Shown here piece by piece: positions 35,723 through 45,873 of a stretch of DNA of 64,000 nt (position 1 is the stretch's first letter; each line of letters opens with the position of its first letter). The notes beneath the pieces are model-generated. The model had not been told where the DNA came from. It worked only from the letters and a program-made list of their open reading frames with translations, and did not search any database. The stretch is from G965229615 sp965229615 (lineage in GTDB: Bacteria; Pseudomonadota; Alphaproteobacteria; Rickettsiales; Midichloriaceae), in NCBI GenBank assembly GCA_965229615.1, contig OZ245890.1, forward strand, positions 496,001-560,000, in the 5' to 3' direction. Position numbers and translations under genes: made by a program.

Positions 35723-38377
35723 GTGGATAAAATAACAAAACAAACATACTTTTTTTCACCTCAGGTCAAATTAAATGCTTCAAACATTGTAACAATGCTT
35801 GATGTAATGCTCTTGGGGGGCAAGGGCAAAAATCTTGCAGAGATGTGCACAATAGGCATTCCAATACCTCCTGGTTTTATTTTAACAACAGCAGCGTGTA
35901 AGCAGTATTATGATATTGGTTATGTTTTGAGTGACGAGATGGTTAGTGCAATATCAAATGATATGACTAAACTTGAGCTAGAGACAAAAAAAATATTTGG
36001 TTCTGATACAAACCCACTCCTAGTGTCAGTAAGATCTGGTGCACCAGTATCAATGCCAGGTATGATGGATACAATTTTAAACATAGGTTTGAATGATAAA
36101 ACTGTTGTTGCTTTGGCAACAGCAACGGGCGATGAATTTTTTGCATATGACAGCTATCGCAGACTTATACAGATGTATGGCAATGTTGTCTTGAACATTG
36201 ATATTGTATTGTTTGAGAAGATTTTGCATGATTGCACTGAAGTAAACAATATGCATGACCATCTAATGATGGAAATCATAAGCAAATATAAAGAGCTGGT
36301 ATTTGAAGAAACTGGTAGTGAATTTCCTCAGGATATAAAACTACAGTTGCACTCAAGTATAGAGGCTGTCTTCAAATCTTGGCATGGCGAAAGAGCGAGA
36401 GTCTATCGCAATAGGAATGGTATATCACACGATCTATACACAGCAGCCAACATTCAATCAATGGTTTTTGGTAATGCAGGTAAAGATAGCTTGACTGGTG
36501 TTCTGTTTACTAGGAATCCAATTGACGGTGAAAATGCAATATTTGGTGAGTTTTTACCAAATGCCCAAGGTGAAGATGTAGTATCAGGATTTCATAATAC
36601 ATATCCTTTGACTAAAGCAGATGCAATAAGAGTTGGTGCTGAAGTTGATGTCTCAATGGAGGTTTCAATGCCAGATGTTTTTGGGCAATTAAAGGTGATT
36701 GCTAAGAAGCTTGAACGCCATTACTGTGATATGCAAGATATAGAGTTCACTGTTGAAAAGGGTAGTCTCTGGATCCTGCAAACAAGGAATGGGAAGCGCA
36801 GCGGCAATGCTGCTGCCAAGGTTGCAGTAGATATGGTCAATGAAGGATTTGTCACAGAAGAACAAGCGCTGCACAACATTGATAGTCATACTCTAGAGCA
36901 GATTTTATATCCACAACTTGATGCAACAAGGTCTGATGTACCGATAGCAAGCGGACTTGCAGCATCGCCTGGTGCTGCAAGTGGTGCAATAGTGTTTACA
37001 CCACAAAAGGCTGAAACCCTTGCAAAGCATACTAAGGTGATTTTAGTGCGCAATGAAACAAGCCCAGAGGATATAGCAGGTATGTATGCAGCACAGGGTA
37101 TAGTGACTGGTAGAGGTGGTGTGACATCACATGCTGCCGTTGTAGCACGTGGTATGGGAAAACCGTGTGTCTGCAGTGTAAGAAATATGGTTATAGTAGA
37201 TGGTCAAACTGTATTAATAGGTAATCAGCAATTTAATGAGGGTGATATTATAACGATCAATGGTACAACAGGTGAAATTTTCATTGGTGCAATACCAATG
37301 ACTACATCACAAGTTTCGCCAGAATTAGAAATGTTATTCTCCTGGATGGACAAATACGCAAGAATGGCAGTTTTTGCCAATGCTGAAACAGAACATGATG
37401 TGCGCGCTGCCATTGAGCTTGGTGCTGCAGGCATAGGTCTATGTAGAACAGAACATATGTTCTTTGCACCTGAAAGAATCAATGATGTGAGACAGATGAT
37501 ACTAGCTGATGACCTCTCAGTAAGGGAAAAAATACTTGAGAAACTATCTAAGTATCAACAAATGGATTTTGAAAAGCTATTTGATATACTTAATGGTAAA
37601 CCAATTTGCATAAGATTATTAGATCCTCCTTTGCACGAGTTTTTACCCCACAGTGATGCGGATATTAAGAATTTCTGCCATAACACAAATGTTGGTGTTG
37701 AAAAAATAAAAACAGAAATAGCTAGATTAGAGGAATACAATCCAATGCTTGGACATAGAGGTTGCAGGCTTGCTGTTACTTATCCTGAAATATATGTAGC
37801 GCAATCTAATGCTATATTTAGTGCAATGGCTGAGAGCATTGTTAAAGATACTAACATACCATGTGTTGAAATTATGGTACCACTTGTGATGACATGTGGT
37901 GAAATAAGTTTTGTTAAGAACATTGTTGAAAACTCGAGAACTGTAACAGCATCTAAGTATGGCATAGAAAGTGATGTATTGCAGTATAAATTCGGCACTA
38001 TGATAGAATTACCAAGAGCGATTATGATTGCAGATAAGATTGCTACTCTTGTAGACTTTATAAGTTTTGGCACAAATGATTTAACTCAAACAACACTAGG
38101 TCTATCACGTGATGACAGTAGTAAATTTTTACCTGAATATGTTATAACTGGACTACTCGATAGTGATCCTTTTGTAACAATAGATAAAGATGGGGTTGGA
38201 GTGTTGATCAAAGAAGCTGTACATAAAATACGTAAGGTTAATAAACTGATAAAAATTGGAGTATGTGGCGAGCATGGTGGTGATCCGAAGTCAATAGAAT
38301 TTTTTCATGAGATAGGAGTAGATTATGTTTCCTGCTCACCATATAGGATACCTGTTGCAAGGCTTGTTGTTACATGA
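35723..38377 (+). CDS. ppdK: Pyruvate, phosphate dikinase
   Basis: Interconverts pyruvate + ATP + Pi and phosphoenolpyruvate + AMP + PPi; typical of Rickettsiales, which lack complete glycolysis and can feed PEP into gluconeogenic routes. The 884-residue protein has an N-terminal nucleotide-binding domain (LLGGKGKNLAEM, VSVRSGAPVSMPGMMDT), the swivelling phosphohistidine domain with the catalytic His in GGVTSHAAVVARGMG, and the PEP/pyruvate barrel (GTMIELPRA, SFGTNDLTQ, GVCGEHGGDP). All key motifs are present. The start is GTG at 35723; no ATG is near the family's N-terminus. Confidence 0.95.
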   Translation: MDKITKQTYFFSPQVKLNASNIVTMLDVMLLGGKGKNLAEMCTIGIPIPPGFILTTAACKQYYDIGYVLSDEMVSAISNDMTKLELETKKIFGSDTNPLLVSVRSGAPVSMPGMMDTILNIGLNDKTVVALATATGDEFFAYDSYRRLIQMYGNVVLNIDIVLFEKILHDCTEVNNMHDHLMMEIISKYKELVFEETGSEFPQDIKLQLHSSIEAVFKSWHGERARVYRNRNGISHDLYTAANIQSMVFGNAGKDSLTGVLFTRNPIDGENAIFGEFLPNAQGEDVVSGFHNTYPLTKADAIRVGAEVDVSMEVSMPDVFGQLKVIAKKLERHYCDMQDIEFTVEKGSLWILQTRNGKRSGNAAAKVAVDMVNEGFVTEEQALHNIDSHTLEQILYPQLDATRSDVPIASGLAASPGAASGAIVFTPQKAETLAKHTKVILVRNETSPEDIAGMYAAQGIVTGRGGVTSHAAVVARGMGKPCVCSVRNMVIVDGQTVLIGNQQFNEGDIITINGTTGEIFIGAIPMTTSQVSPELEMLFSWMDKYARMAVFANAETEHDVRAAIELGAAGIGLCRTEHMFFAPERINDVRQMILADDLSVREKILEKLSKYQQMDFEKLFDILNGKPICIRLLDPPLHEFLPHSDADIKNFCHNTNVGVEKIKTEIARLEEYNPMLGHRGCRLAVTYPEIYVAQSNAIFSAMAESIVKDTNIPCVEIMVPLVMTCGEISFVKNIVENSRTVTASKYGIESDVLQYKFGTMIELPRAIMIADKIATLVDFISFGTNDLTQTTLGLSRDDSSKFLPEYVITGLLDSDPFVTIDKDGVGVLIKEAVHKIRKVNKLIKIGVCGEHGGDPKSIEFFHEIGVDYVSCSPYRIPVARLVVT

Positions 38378-38521
38378 AACTATGTAAGAAAACAACATCA
38401 TGTTGATGATTGAATATAAAAGGTTTTCATTGAAGTGAATTTAAAGCTAAACTTGATTTTATGAAGATATTATTAAAATATATATAACAAACAACTGCAT
38501 TAAACATTTTCTAATATAACA

Positions 38522-40033
38522 ATGTCACTTTCATTTGATCCTAATAGTGAACTCAACCCTAAAATTAGCGTTTTTGGTGTTGGAGGTGCAGGTAGTAATG
38601 CCGTGAACAACATGATAAACTCAGGCCTCGAAGGTGTTGAATTCTGGGTTGCAAACACAGATGCGCAAGCATTGAGAACATCAATGTCACATAATAAGAT
38701 TCAGCTTGGTGTAACTTCCACAAAAGGTTTGGGGGCTGGTTCAAACCCTGAAGTCGGTTGCATAGCAGCTGAAGAATCAATAGAACAAATCTTATCTGCA
38801 CTTGAAGGCTGCCACATGGTTTTTATCACTGCAGGTATGGGAGGTGGCACAGGTACGGGTGCTGCCCCTGTTATAACACGACTAGCAAAAGAAAAAGGTA
38901 TTTTAACAGTTGGAGTTGTAACAAAGCCATTTCATTTTGAGGGAGCAAGAAGAATGAAGATAGGAGAACTTGGTTTAGAAGAAATGTCTAGAAATATTGA
39001 TACACTAATAGTAATTCCAAACCAGAATTTATTTCATATTGCAAATGAGAGGACAACATTTGCTGATGCTTTTAAAATGGCTGATGCAGTACTTGATTCC
39101 GGCATTAGAGGTATTACAGATCTCATTACAATGCCAGGAGTTATAAATCTTGATTTTGCAGATATTCGAGCTGTTATGAGTGAAATGGGTAAGGCTATGA
39201 TGGGTACAGGTGAGGCAGAAGGTGAAAACAGAGCCACTAAGGCTGCTGAGGCTGCAATATCGAATCCATTGCTGGATAACTCTTCAATGAGGGGGGCAAG
39301 GGGTGTATTGATAAATATTACTGGTTCGATGGATATGACATTATATGAAGTTGATGAAGCTGCAAACAGAATCAAGGAAGAAGTGGATCCGAATGCGAAT
39401 ATAATATTTGGCTCAGCATTCAACCCTGATTTGGCTGGAAGGATTAGGGTATCAGTTGTTGCTACTGGTATAGAAGGTTGTAATAGAATACGTCATGAGA
39501 ACGCATCAAGTGCATCTGAAACACTGCAACAGCAAGCACATGAATGGCCACACAGCTACCGCCAACCACAGCAGAATCCATATGTATTATCAACTCAACA
39601 TCGCAATACACAACATAATACAAGTCATTTTGGCGCAATACAAACACAACAAACAAATTCACAGTGGAATGATAACAATGTAAATGAACAGACAGCACAA
39701 TCAACAACTCAGCTAAATATACGTGATATGCATCACGTTGATCCTAAAAGGAAAGAAAAACAACTAGTAAACAAAGATAGTTTACATGATATTACCAAAA
39801 AAGGTGGTTTTGTTCCACCTGCAGCATATGAAGTTAATGAATATGATGTGCAGCAGGATTCTGCAAAACCTCAAATTGCTATAGGGCAAAATGAACAAAC
39901 ATCGGAAAATAAAGGATTATTCAGCAGGATGACAGCAAACTTCTCAAGAATTACAACTTCTGATGAACAGAAGCGTGATTTCATAGACATTCCAGCCATT
40001 TTACGTAGAAACGACAGCAAAAATGAAAAATAG
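38522..40033 (+). CDS. ftsZ: Cell division protein FtsZ
   Basis: A tubulin-like GTPase forming the division ring. The 503-residue protein has GGAGSNAVNNM (P-loop-like T1), the signature GGGTGTGAAP near residue 105, the catalytic loop around FADI, and a long Gln/Asn/His-rich linker (about residues 330-470). It ends in the conserved tail DIPAILRR that binds FtsA/ZipA-type partners in other bacteria. The linker is longer than in most species but normal for alphaproteobacteria. It converges with the minus-strand gene at 40036, with two bases between the stops. Complete. Confidence 0.96.
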   Translation: MSLSFDPNSELNPKISVFGVGGAGSNAVNNMINSGLEGVEFWVANTDAQALRTSMSHNKIQLGVTSTKGLGAGSNPEVGCIAAEESIEQILSALEGCHMVFITAGMGGGTGTGAAPVITRLAKEKGILTVGVVTKPFHFEGARRMKIGELGLEEMSRNIDTLIVIPNQNLFHIANERTTFADAFKMADAVLDSGIRGITDLITMPGVINLDFADIRAVMSEMGKAMMGTGEAEGENRATKAAEAAISNPLLDNSSMRGARGVLINITGSMDMTLYEVDEAANRIKEEVDPNANIIFGSAFNPDLAGRIRVSVVATGIEGCNRIRHENASSASETLQQQAHEWPHSYRQPQQNPYVLSTQHRNTQHNTSHFGAIQTQQTNSQWNDNNVNEQTAQSTTQLNIRDMHHVDPKRKEKQLVNKDSLHDITKKGGFVPPAAYEVNEYDVQQDSAKPQIAIGQNEQTSENKGLFSRMTANFSRITTSDEQKRDFIDIPAILRRNDSKNEK

Positions 40034-40035
40034 CA

Positions 40036-42069
40036 TTATCTTTTAACACAATTTTTTGTCAGTGTGTTTGTAAAATCACGCAGCTGTTCTGCTAGTTTGG
40101 GAGTGCATTTGTGTAGCATTGTGTATATTTCTTCTGCTTTTTTCTCGTTTGGTTTGACAAGTGTTTGTATATTTATCATTAGATCACGTATCTGCAGGAA
40201 TCTACTTGTGATTTCTTTAGTATTGTTATCTCCAATCTCAAATCGTTTTAGGATTACCTCAAGTGTTGATTGCGTTACTCTACCTTGATCAATGGCTGTT
40301 GTATCATTACATACTGCAGACCTTCTTATAGGTTCAACAATTGTATATAATAATGTATAAACATACACTAGAGCATCATAATCAAAATTTTTTCCAACTA
40401 ACCAATTTTTCCAGGTGCTAGTTGGACTTTGTTTCGATCTCTTCTGCGTTGCATGTTTTTTTCCAGGAGAGGTGCTGAAGCTTTTTATAAAGCCACTTAT
40501 CGCACCACTTGGAGATAACTGTTCATTATCATCTTTGATTTTATTGGCCATCTCATGTATTTTAGCTCTTGTTTCAAAAGACATTCTGCGCAACTTTTCG
40601 TATTGCTCATTACAGCCTGGTCCTTTAACAATCATCTTATGTAACTGTAATGCAAGAGCGTTTATGTTATCTTTAATAACTGGTTTAGCATCTGCATACA
40701 CATGTAATACCTCCTTCAACGAAACACAATTATCTGTTTTTTTATCATCATAATTTGCATGTTTAGAAATAGCAATATATGCTGTTGTGATGAGTTTTTT
40801 TAATTCACAATTGTTATCACTTGTGTGTAACTTGTAATGTTGTTTAATTTCATCAAAAATAGTCTGTACAGTGGTCTCCATGTTTTTTGCTATTTTATCT
40901 TCATCAACTATAACATGATATATTTTATAATAGAGTGATGCAGCTAGAGGCACTAGCATTTGCTGTTCTAATTGTTCATTTTTATCTTTGTTTACTCCCC
41001 CCTTTTCACTAACCAAGCGATTCCAGGCTTTAATATTATTACTTGTGGAATATATTATTGATGTGATATTGTTTGCAAAATTCCTTGCATCAGCATCCAA
41101 CGGAGTGTTATATATGTGATGAGCAGCTAATGTCACGAGATCATCTATGGTGTTTTCAATTCTCTCTGTATCATGTTTCCATTTATTATGGTCTCCTACT
41201 ATCCATTCATTTGCACATATACATATGGAGTTTATTATCTGTTTTTGTTCTACATCCTTCAGTTTACTAAGAAGTGTTTTTAAAGCTGTATATTGCGGAC
41301 TATTCCTTATGTATTCTTCGAGTTTACTATTACTCATTATTCCACTATATGGTGGTTGAATATCTTTATACTTTGCCCTGACCTCTTTTAAGTATTGTTC
41401 TTTTATATGTATTAGAAGTTGCACCACATATCCTTTGATATTTTCATATCTAATATACTCGATAATGTCGTAGTAGTCTTTTGGTTTTTTTTGCAGTTGC
41501 GATAATCTTATGACAAAGCGATATAACTGCTTCTGTAACTTGTCATCATCCAAAAAGATTTTGATTTTGTGATATGAATGGTATTGTTTTGCAATTATAA
41601 GAAATGATTCAATACTAGATATTTTTATATTATTATCAGCTATAATTTTATTATAGTCGCATAAATATATTAAAAAGGCAGCAATATTATATACAGACTC
41701 TTGGTTTCTTTGTAGCATCTCAGACAACACATGTATTTCAGAAACTATTCCATGAAATGCCGGAAATACTACACTTTTATTTACGTCCTGATATAGTGTG
41801 ATAAGTTGATTTGTATCACACGTTATATTTGAACTACTGGGTAACTCATAAAATGATGAACACATCTTTTTAGAGATGTTAGATAATACGGCATAACAAT
41901 CATTATAGAATTTACTATGTTGTAGAATTTCAAATTTTGTACATATGCCACATACTATGGTATCAATTCCATTATTCATACTGCGTCTATCACGTTGTAA
42001 TGTTACATTTGCATATATAGCATTATATATATGTATTGGAACACTATCATATTCATTCTCGGATAGCAT
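40036..42069 (-). CDS. Hypothetical large helical protein downstream of murC
   Basis: Not recognised. The 677-residue, Lys-rich, mostly helical protein has no signal peptide or clear membrane segment. It contains a cysteine pair at VCGICTKF (about residues 39-46) and a basic linker (GKKHATQKRSKQSPTSTWKN, about 545-565). It ends in a helical, basic tail (LTKNCVKR). It starts nine bases after the murC stop, with a Shine-Dalgarno-like AGGTAGG in the gap, so it should be translated from the murC transcript. No repeats of the array type are seen. The link with murC suggests co-expression, not necessarily shared function. Confidence 0.7.
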   Translation of the reverse strand: MLSENEYDSVPIHIYNAIYANVTLQRDRRSMNNGIDTIVCGICTKFEILQHSKFYNDCYAVLSNISKKMCSSFYELPSSSNITCDTNQLITLYQDVNKSVVFPAFHGIVSEIHVLSEMLQRNQESVYNIAAFLIYLCDYNKIIADNNIKISSIESFLIIAKQYHSYHKIKIFLDDDKLQKQLYRFVIRLSQLQKKPKDYYDIIEYIRYENIKGYVVQLLIHIKEQYLKEVRAKYKDIQPPYSGIMSNSKLEEYIRNSPQYTALKTLLSKLKDVEQKQIINSICICANEWIVGDHNKWKHDTERIENTIDDLVTLAAHHIYNTPLDADARNFANNITSIIYSTSNNIKAWNRLVSEKGGVNKDKNEQLEQQMLVPLAASLYYKIYHVIVDEDKIAKNMETTVQTIFDEIKQHYKLHTSDNNCELKKLITTAYIAISKHANYDDKKTDNCVSLKEVLHVYADAKPVIKDNINALALQLHKMIVKGPGCNEQYEKLRRMSFETRAKIHEMANKIKDDNEQLSPSGAISGFIKSFSTSPGKKHATQKRSKQSPTSTWKNWLVGKNFDYDALVYVYTLLYTIVEPIRRSAVCNDTTAIDQGRVTQSTLEVILKRFEIGDNNTKEITSRFLQIRDLMINIQTLVKPNEKKAEEIYTMLHKCTPKLAEQLRDFTNTLTKNCVKR

Positions 42070-42078
42070 GTTACCTAC

Positions 42079-43632
42079 CTATTGATTGATAATAGAAAAC
42101 TTATGAGCCCATGTTGTAATATTACCTGCACCCATAAATAATAATACATCATCTTTTTTTATTACATTTCTTAATAATGTAAATAGAGACTCTTTGTCAG
42201 CAGCAAAATAACATAAGTTGATGTTATTTTGCAGTAGTGATGCTTCACTATGTGAGATTCTATCATTAATTACCTCATATAATTGCTTACCAGTAACATT
42301 ATCAATTGGTTCTTCGCCTGCTGAATATACATCTGTTATTATGACAACATCTACCTGATCAAGTGATGTAGAAAATTCATGCATAAACATTTGTAACCTC
42401 GTATAACGGTGTGGTTGTAGTATTGCTATAATACGCTTGTCATAAAATACTTCAGTGGCAGTAGTCACTGTTGCTCTTACCTCACTTGGATGATGTGCAT
42501 AGTCATCAATAATTGTTATTTCTCTCTGAGATAGAATGTTAAATCTCCTTGCTACTCCTTGGAAATTCTTCATAGCATCTGATATGGATGACATAAAGGT
42601 ACACTTGAGTTTTGCATGAAAATCATTCCTTTCTGACACATAGAATAAAACTGCTAAAAATGCACTCATACCATTAAGAATGTTATGGATACCATGTGCT
42701 TTGAGCATGATATTCTTCACAAGAACGCTATTATTGTCTATATGTGTTATCATTATATTATCCCAGCATTCAAAAAGATGTAGTAGTGCTATATTTTTCA
42801 CAAGATAATTATTTTGGATTACTATATCAAATGATGTGCCATAATGTGTTTTTACAATATTTTGAGGATATGCATCATTGCTTTTATCAAAACCATATTT
42901 TAGCACCAAATGTGATGTATTAATTTGATCAAGCATCTTTCTCACTCCCATATCATCACCACAAACTATCAGTGTTTTAACAGTCTCTCCTGTGGCGAAT
43001 TTAACACAACTTCTAAGTAGAGCATCAAAGTCTTTATAATATTCAACATGCTCAAACTCAATGTTTGTTATAATAGCAATATCTGTCTTAATTGCACAAA
43101 ATGTGCCATCTGATTCATCAGCCTCCACTACAATCAATTCATCATTACAACCACGATGGAAATTATTGTTGTTAAAGCCCATTATACCACCTGATATTAT
43201 TGTTGGGTCATAACCAACATCATATAAAAAGTTACCAATCATTGTTGTAGTAGTGGTTTTGCCATGAGCACCAGTGATGCTAATGGTTGTATCATGCTGT
43301 TTTGTTATGTATGCAAGCACTTCAGCTCTGCTGAAAAGCGGAATGCCGAGCTTTTTTGCAGCAATGATTTCAACATTATTTGCCTTCACAGCTGTCGAGT
43401 AAACTAACATCCCAACATTAGATGTAATATTGTTGGCGTTATTACCACCTGTAAATATTCTTATACCAAGATCGTTTAACGTCTGATGTATTACTGCGTT
43501 GAAAGAAGCATCACTACCCTGCACCTCAGCTATACCATATAAATACTGTGCTATAGCACTCATGCCAATACCATATATGCCACATATATGAACTTTTTTG
43601 TTTGAGGAAATTATATCCGATATTTGTTGCAT
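42079..43632 (-). CDS. murC: UDP-N-acetylmuramate--L-alanine ligase
   Basis: Adds the first amino acid to UDP-MurNAc in peptidoglycan synthesis. The 517-residue protein has the MurC N-terminal domain (HICGIYGIGMSAIAQYL, VQGSD), the ATP-binding GAHGKTTTTTMI, EADESDGTF, and the C-terminal IDDYAHHPSEVRAT plus GAGNITTWA. Slightly longer than typical (about 470-490 residues), with extra length in the middle domain. First gene of a two-gene unit with the 677-residue protein. Complete. Confidence 0.94.
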   Translation of the reverse strand: MQQISDIISSNKKVHICGIYGIGMSAIAQYLYGIAEVQGSDASFNAVIHQTLNDLGIRIFTGGNNANNITSNVGMLVYSTAVKANNVEIIAAKKLGIPLFSRAEVLAYITKQHDTTISITGAHGKTTTTTMIGNFLYDVGYDPTIISGGIMGFNNNNFHRGCNDELIVVEADESDGTFCAIKTDIAIITNIEFEHVEYYKDFDALLRSCVKFATGETVKTLIVCGDDMGVRKMLDQINTSHLVLKYGFDKSNDAYPQNIVKTHYGTSFDIVIQNNYLVKNIALLHLFECWDNIMITHIDNNSVLVKNIMLKAHGIHNILNGMSAFLAVLFYVSERNDFHAKLKCTFMSSISDAMKNFQGVARRFNILSQREITIIDDYAHHPSEVRATVTTATEVFYDKRIIAILQPHRYTRLQMFMHEFSTSLDQVDVVIITDVYSAGEEPIDNVTGKQLYEVINDRISHSEASLLQNNINLCYFAADKESLFTLLRNVIKKDDVLLFMGAGNITTWAHKFSIINQ

Positions 43633-43778
43633 TGATGCTAATACTATTAATTTATTGATGCTATAAAAATTTTTTTATACAACTAATGTGTTTTGATTGC
43701 AAAATATCTCTGTACAAAAAACTGCTGTGAAAATAGTGTAAGTATATAAGGGTGAGTGCAACTAATTAAAACTAAAAT

Positions 43779-44972
43779 ATGAGAAGGGATCTGTTTAGTA
43801 CTAGACTTAACAGTGCTAAGCCATCAACAACACTCATGATGAGCAGCAAGGCATCAGCAATGAAGAGAGATGGATTGCCTGTTATCAATCTTGCAGTTGG
43901 TGAGCCTGATTATGATACACCAGATATTATAAAAACAAGTGCACACAAAGCAATAGATGATGGCAAAACAAAATACACAGACGTTACTGGAATCAAGTTA
44001 TTGAGAGAAGCAATATGCGCTAAGTTCTTAAGGGAAAATCATCTCGAATATGAACCGAAGCAAATTATAGTTTCGAGTGGTGCAAAACAAACACTTTTCA
44101 TAGGACTATTTGCAACTATAAATGATGGAGACGAGGTTATAATACCAGCACCATATTGGCTATCATACATTGATATGGTGATGTTGACAGGAGGTAATCC
44201 TGTCATTATAGAATGTAAGGTGGAAAATAAGTTCAAGATGACGCCTAAGCAGCTACAACAAGCCATTACATCAAGGACCAAGTGGTTGATCATAAATTCT
44301 CCAAATAATCCTACAGGTATAGTATATTCACATGATGAACTGAAAGCCATAGGGGATGTATTGTTACAAAACCCACATGTCTATATAATATCAGACGATA
44401 TATATGAACATATGATATACGATGATCTTGCATTTAATACAATTGCACAGGTTGTACCAACACTCAAAGATCGTACCCTTACAGTGAATGGTGTATCGAA
44501 ATCATACTCTATGACAGGATGGCGCTTGGGATATGGTGCGGGACCAGATGAGTTAATCAATGCAATGGCATTGGTGCAGTCCCATAGTACATCACATCCC
44601 TCATCTATTTCACAGTATGCTGTAGTTGATGCACTCAATGGCAAGCAGGATTTTCTGTTGGACAATAAGAAGCTCTTGCAACACCGTCGTGATCTGTTTT
44701 TGCAGCATACGTATAATATGCCACTTTTGCATTGTAATAAACCTACTGGGGCATTTTACATGTGGGTTGATTGCAATGAAGCAATAAAAAAATCTGGTTG
44801 TAAGAATAGCAACGAATTCTGCATGTATTTACTTGAAAAGGCTATGGTGATGGGTGCTCCTGGTGATGCATTTGGTGTTGATGGCTATATGAGATTTTCT
44901 TATACCGTGTGTGATGAAGATATAATTGAAGCATGTAGTAGAGTAAGAAAAGTTTGTGAGATGTTAAATTAA
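43779..44972 (+). CDS. aatA: Aspartate aminotransferase (class I, PLP-dependent)
   Basis: Transfers amino groups between aspartate and 2-oxoglutarate; alphaproteobacterial members may also act on prephenate. The 397-residue fold type I protein has INLAVGEPDYDTP, the cofactor ring-stacking region SGAKQTLF, NSPNNPTG, SDDIYEHMIYDD, the PLP-binding lysine in VNGVSKSYSMTGWRLGY (about residue 239) and the substrate-binding arginine in YMRFSY. Complete; substrate range cannot be fixed from sequence. Confidence 0.92.
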   Translation: MRRDLFSTRLNSAKPSTTLMMSSKASAMKRDGLPVINLAVGEPDYDTPDIIKTSAHKAIDDGKTKYTDVTGIKLLREAICAKFLRENHLEYEPKQIIVSSGAKQTLFIGLFATINDGDEVIIPAPYWLSYIDMVMLTGGNPVIIECKVENKFKMTPKQLQQAITSRTKWLIINSPNNPTGIVYSHDELKAIGDVLLQNPHVYIISDDIYEHMIYDDLAFNTIAQVVPTLKDRTLTVNGVSKSYSMTGWRLGYGAGPDELINAMALVQSHSTSHPSSISQYAVVDALNGKQDFLLDNKKLLQHRRDLFLQHTYNMPLLHCNKPTGAFYMWVDCNEAIKKSGCKNSNEFCMYLLEKAMVMGAPGDAFGVDGYMRFSYTVCDEDIIEACSRVRKVCEMLN

Positions 44973-45061
44973 ACCAACTCAATAATGATAGAAAATTCTA
45001 TACGTGTGATGTACAATTGCAGCTGCTGTGATTGATATGACAACAAAAATGAATAACACTT

Positions 45062-45811
45062 GTGGATAATACAATTTACAATTTGATAGCGTCTCAGGTA
45101 GGTACATTTAATAATCTTACAACGCTTTCTAACAATATAGCAAATGCCAACACACAGGGATACAAGGCTGATAATATGGTATTTGAAAGGTATCTTACTG
45201 AAGATGTAAATGGTAATAATACCATGCCACAAGATCGTGCTACGATTATAGATATGAAGGCTGGTCCAATCAAAGTCACTAACAGACAGCTTGATTTTGC
45301 AATATCAGGTGATGCATTTTTTATGATTCAAACCCCACTTGGAGTTAGGTATACTAGAAATGGGATATTTACGATTAATAATAACTATGAGGTTGTGACA
45401 GCTGATGGTCATCATTTGTTATCACAAAACGGTGATGTCATTACCCTCAACCAAAATGATATTGATATTATGGTGAATGGTAGTGGAGTATTTTTTGCAC
45501 GCAGTAATAACGGTGAAAACTATCAGGAAAGAGCAACGATTGGCATAGCATCATTTCCTGATCTTAGACTGTTACGTAAGGCAGGTGATGGTAATTTTAT
45601 GATTGAGAATGATGCAGAAATTGCAGTAATAGCTAATCCAAATAACTATAAAATTGTGCAGGGAGCGATAGAAGAGTCAAACGTTGTACCAATAAATGAG
45701 ATCACAAGAATGATAGAGGTACAAAGAAAAACCGATACTACATCATCTATGATAAGTGGGGTGTATGCTGTTCATAAAAATGCGTATCGTACTATAGCAA
45801 AGCAACAGTAG
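45062..45811 (+). CDS. flgF: Flagellar basal-body rod protein FlgF
   Basis: A proximal rod component of the flagellum. The 249-residue protein has the N-terminal rod-family motif LTTLSNNIANANTQGYKAD and the FlgF/FlgG-type DFAISGDAFFMIQTPLGVRYTRNG. The C-terminal helix includes SNVVPINEITRMIEVQRK. The start is GTG (45062), giving MDNTIYNL as in relatives. Its presence argues for a flagellated or recently flagellated Rickettsiales lineage. It is isolated here from other obvious flagellar genes, as is common where flagellar operons have been scattered, and is convergent with a FliJ-like coiled-coil gene. Confidence 0.9.
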   Translation: MDNTIYNLIASQVGTFNNLTTLSNNIANANTQGYKADNMVFERYLTEDVNGNNTMPQDRATIIDMKAGPIKVTNRQLDFAISGDAFFMIQTPLGVRYTRNGIFTINNNYEVVTADGHHLLSQNGDVITLNQNDIDIMVNGSGVFFARSNNGENYQERATIGIASFPDLRLLRKAGDGNFMIENDAEIAVIANPNNYKIVQGAIEESNVVPINEITRMIEVQRKTDTTSSMISGVYAVHKNAYRTIAKQQ

Positions 45812-45873
45812 CACTGCTGGTTTAAGTTTATAACATATTCAACATGTTGTTGGAAGTACTCATGTTACATCAA

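Noticed and set aside
38393..38405. CAACAT-C-ATGTTG palindrome after ppdK as a terminator
   Set aside because: The one-base centre leaves too short a stem once a loop is allowed, and no T-run follows.
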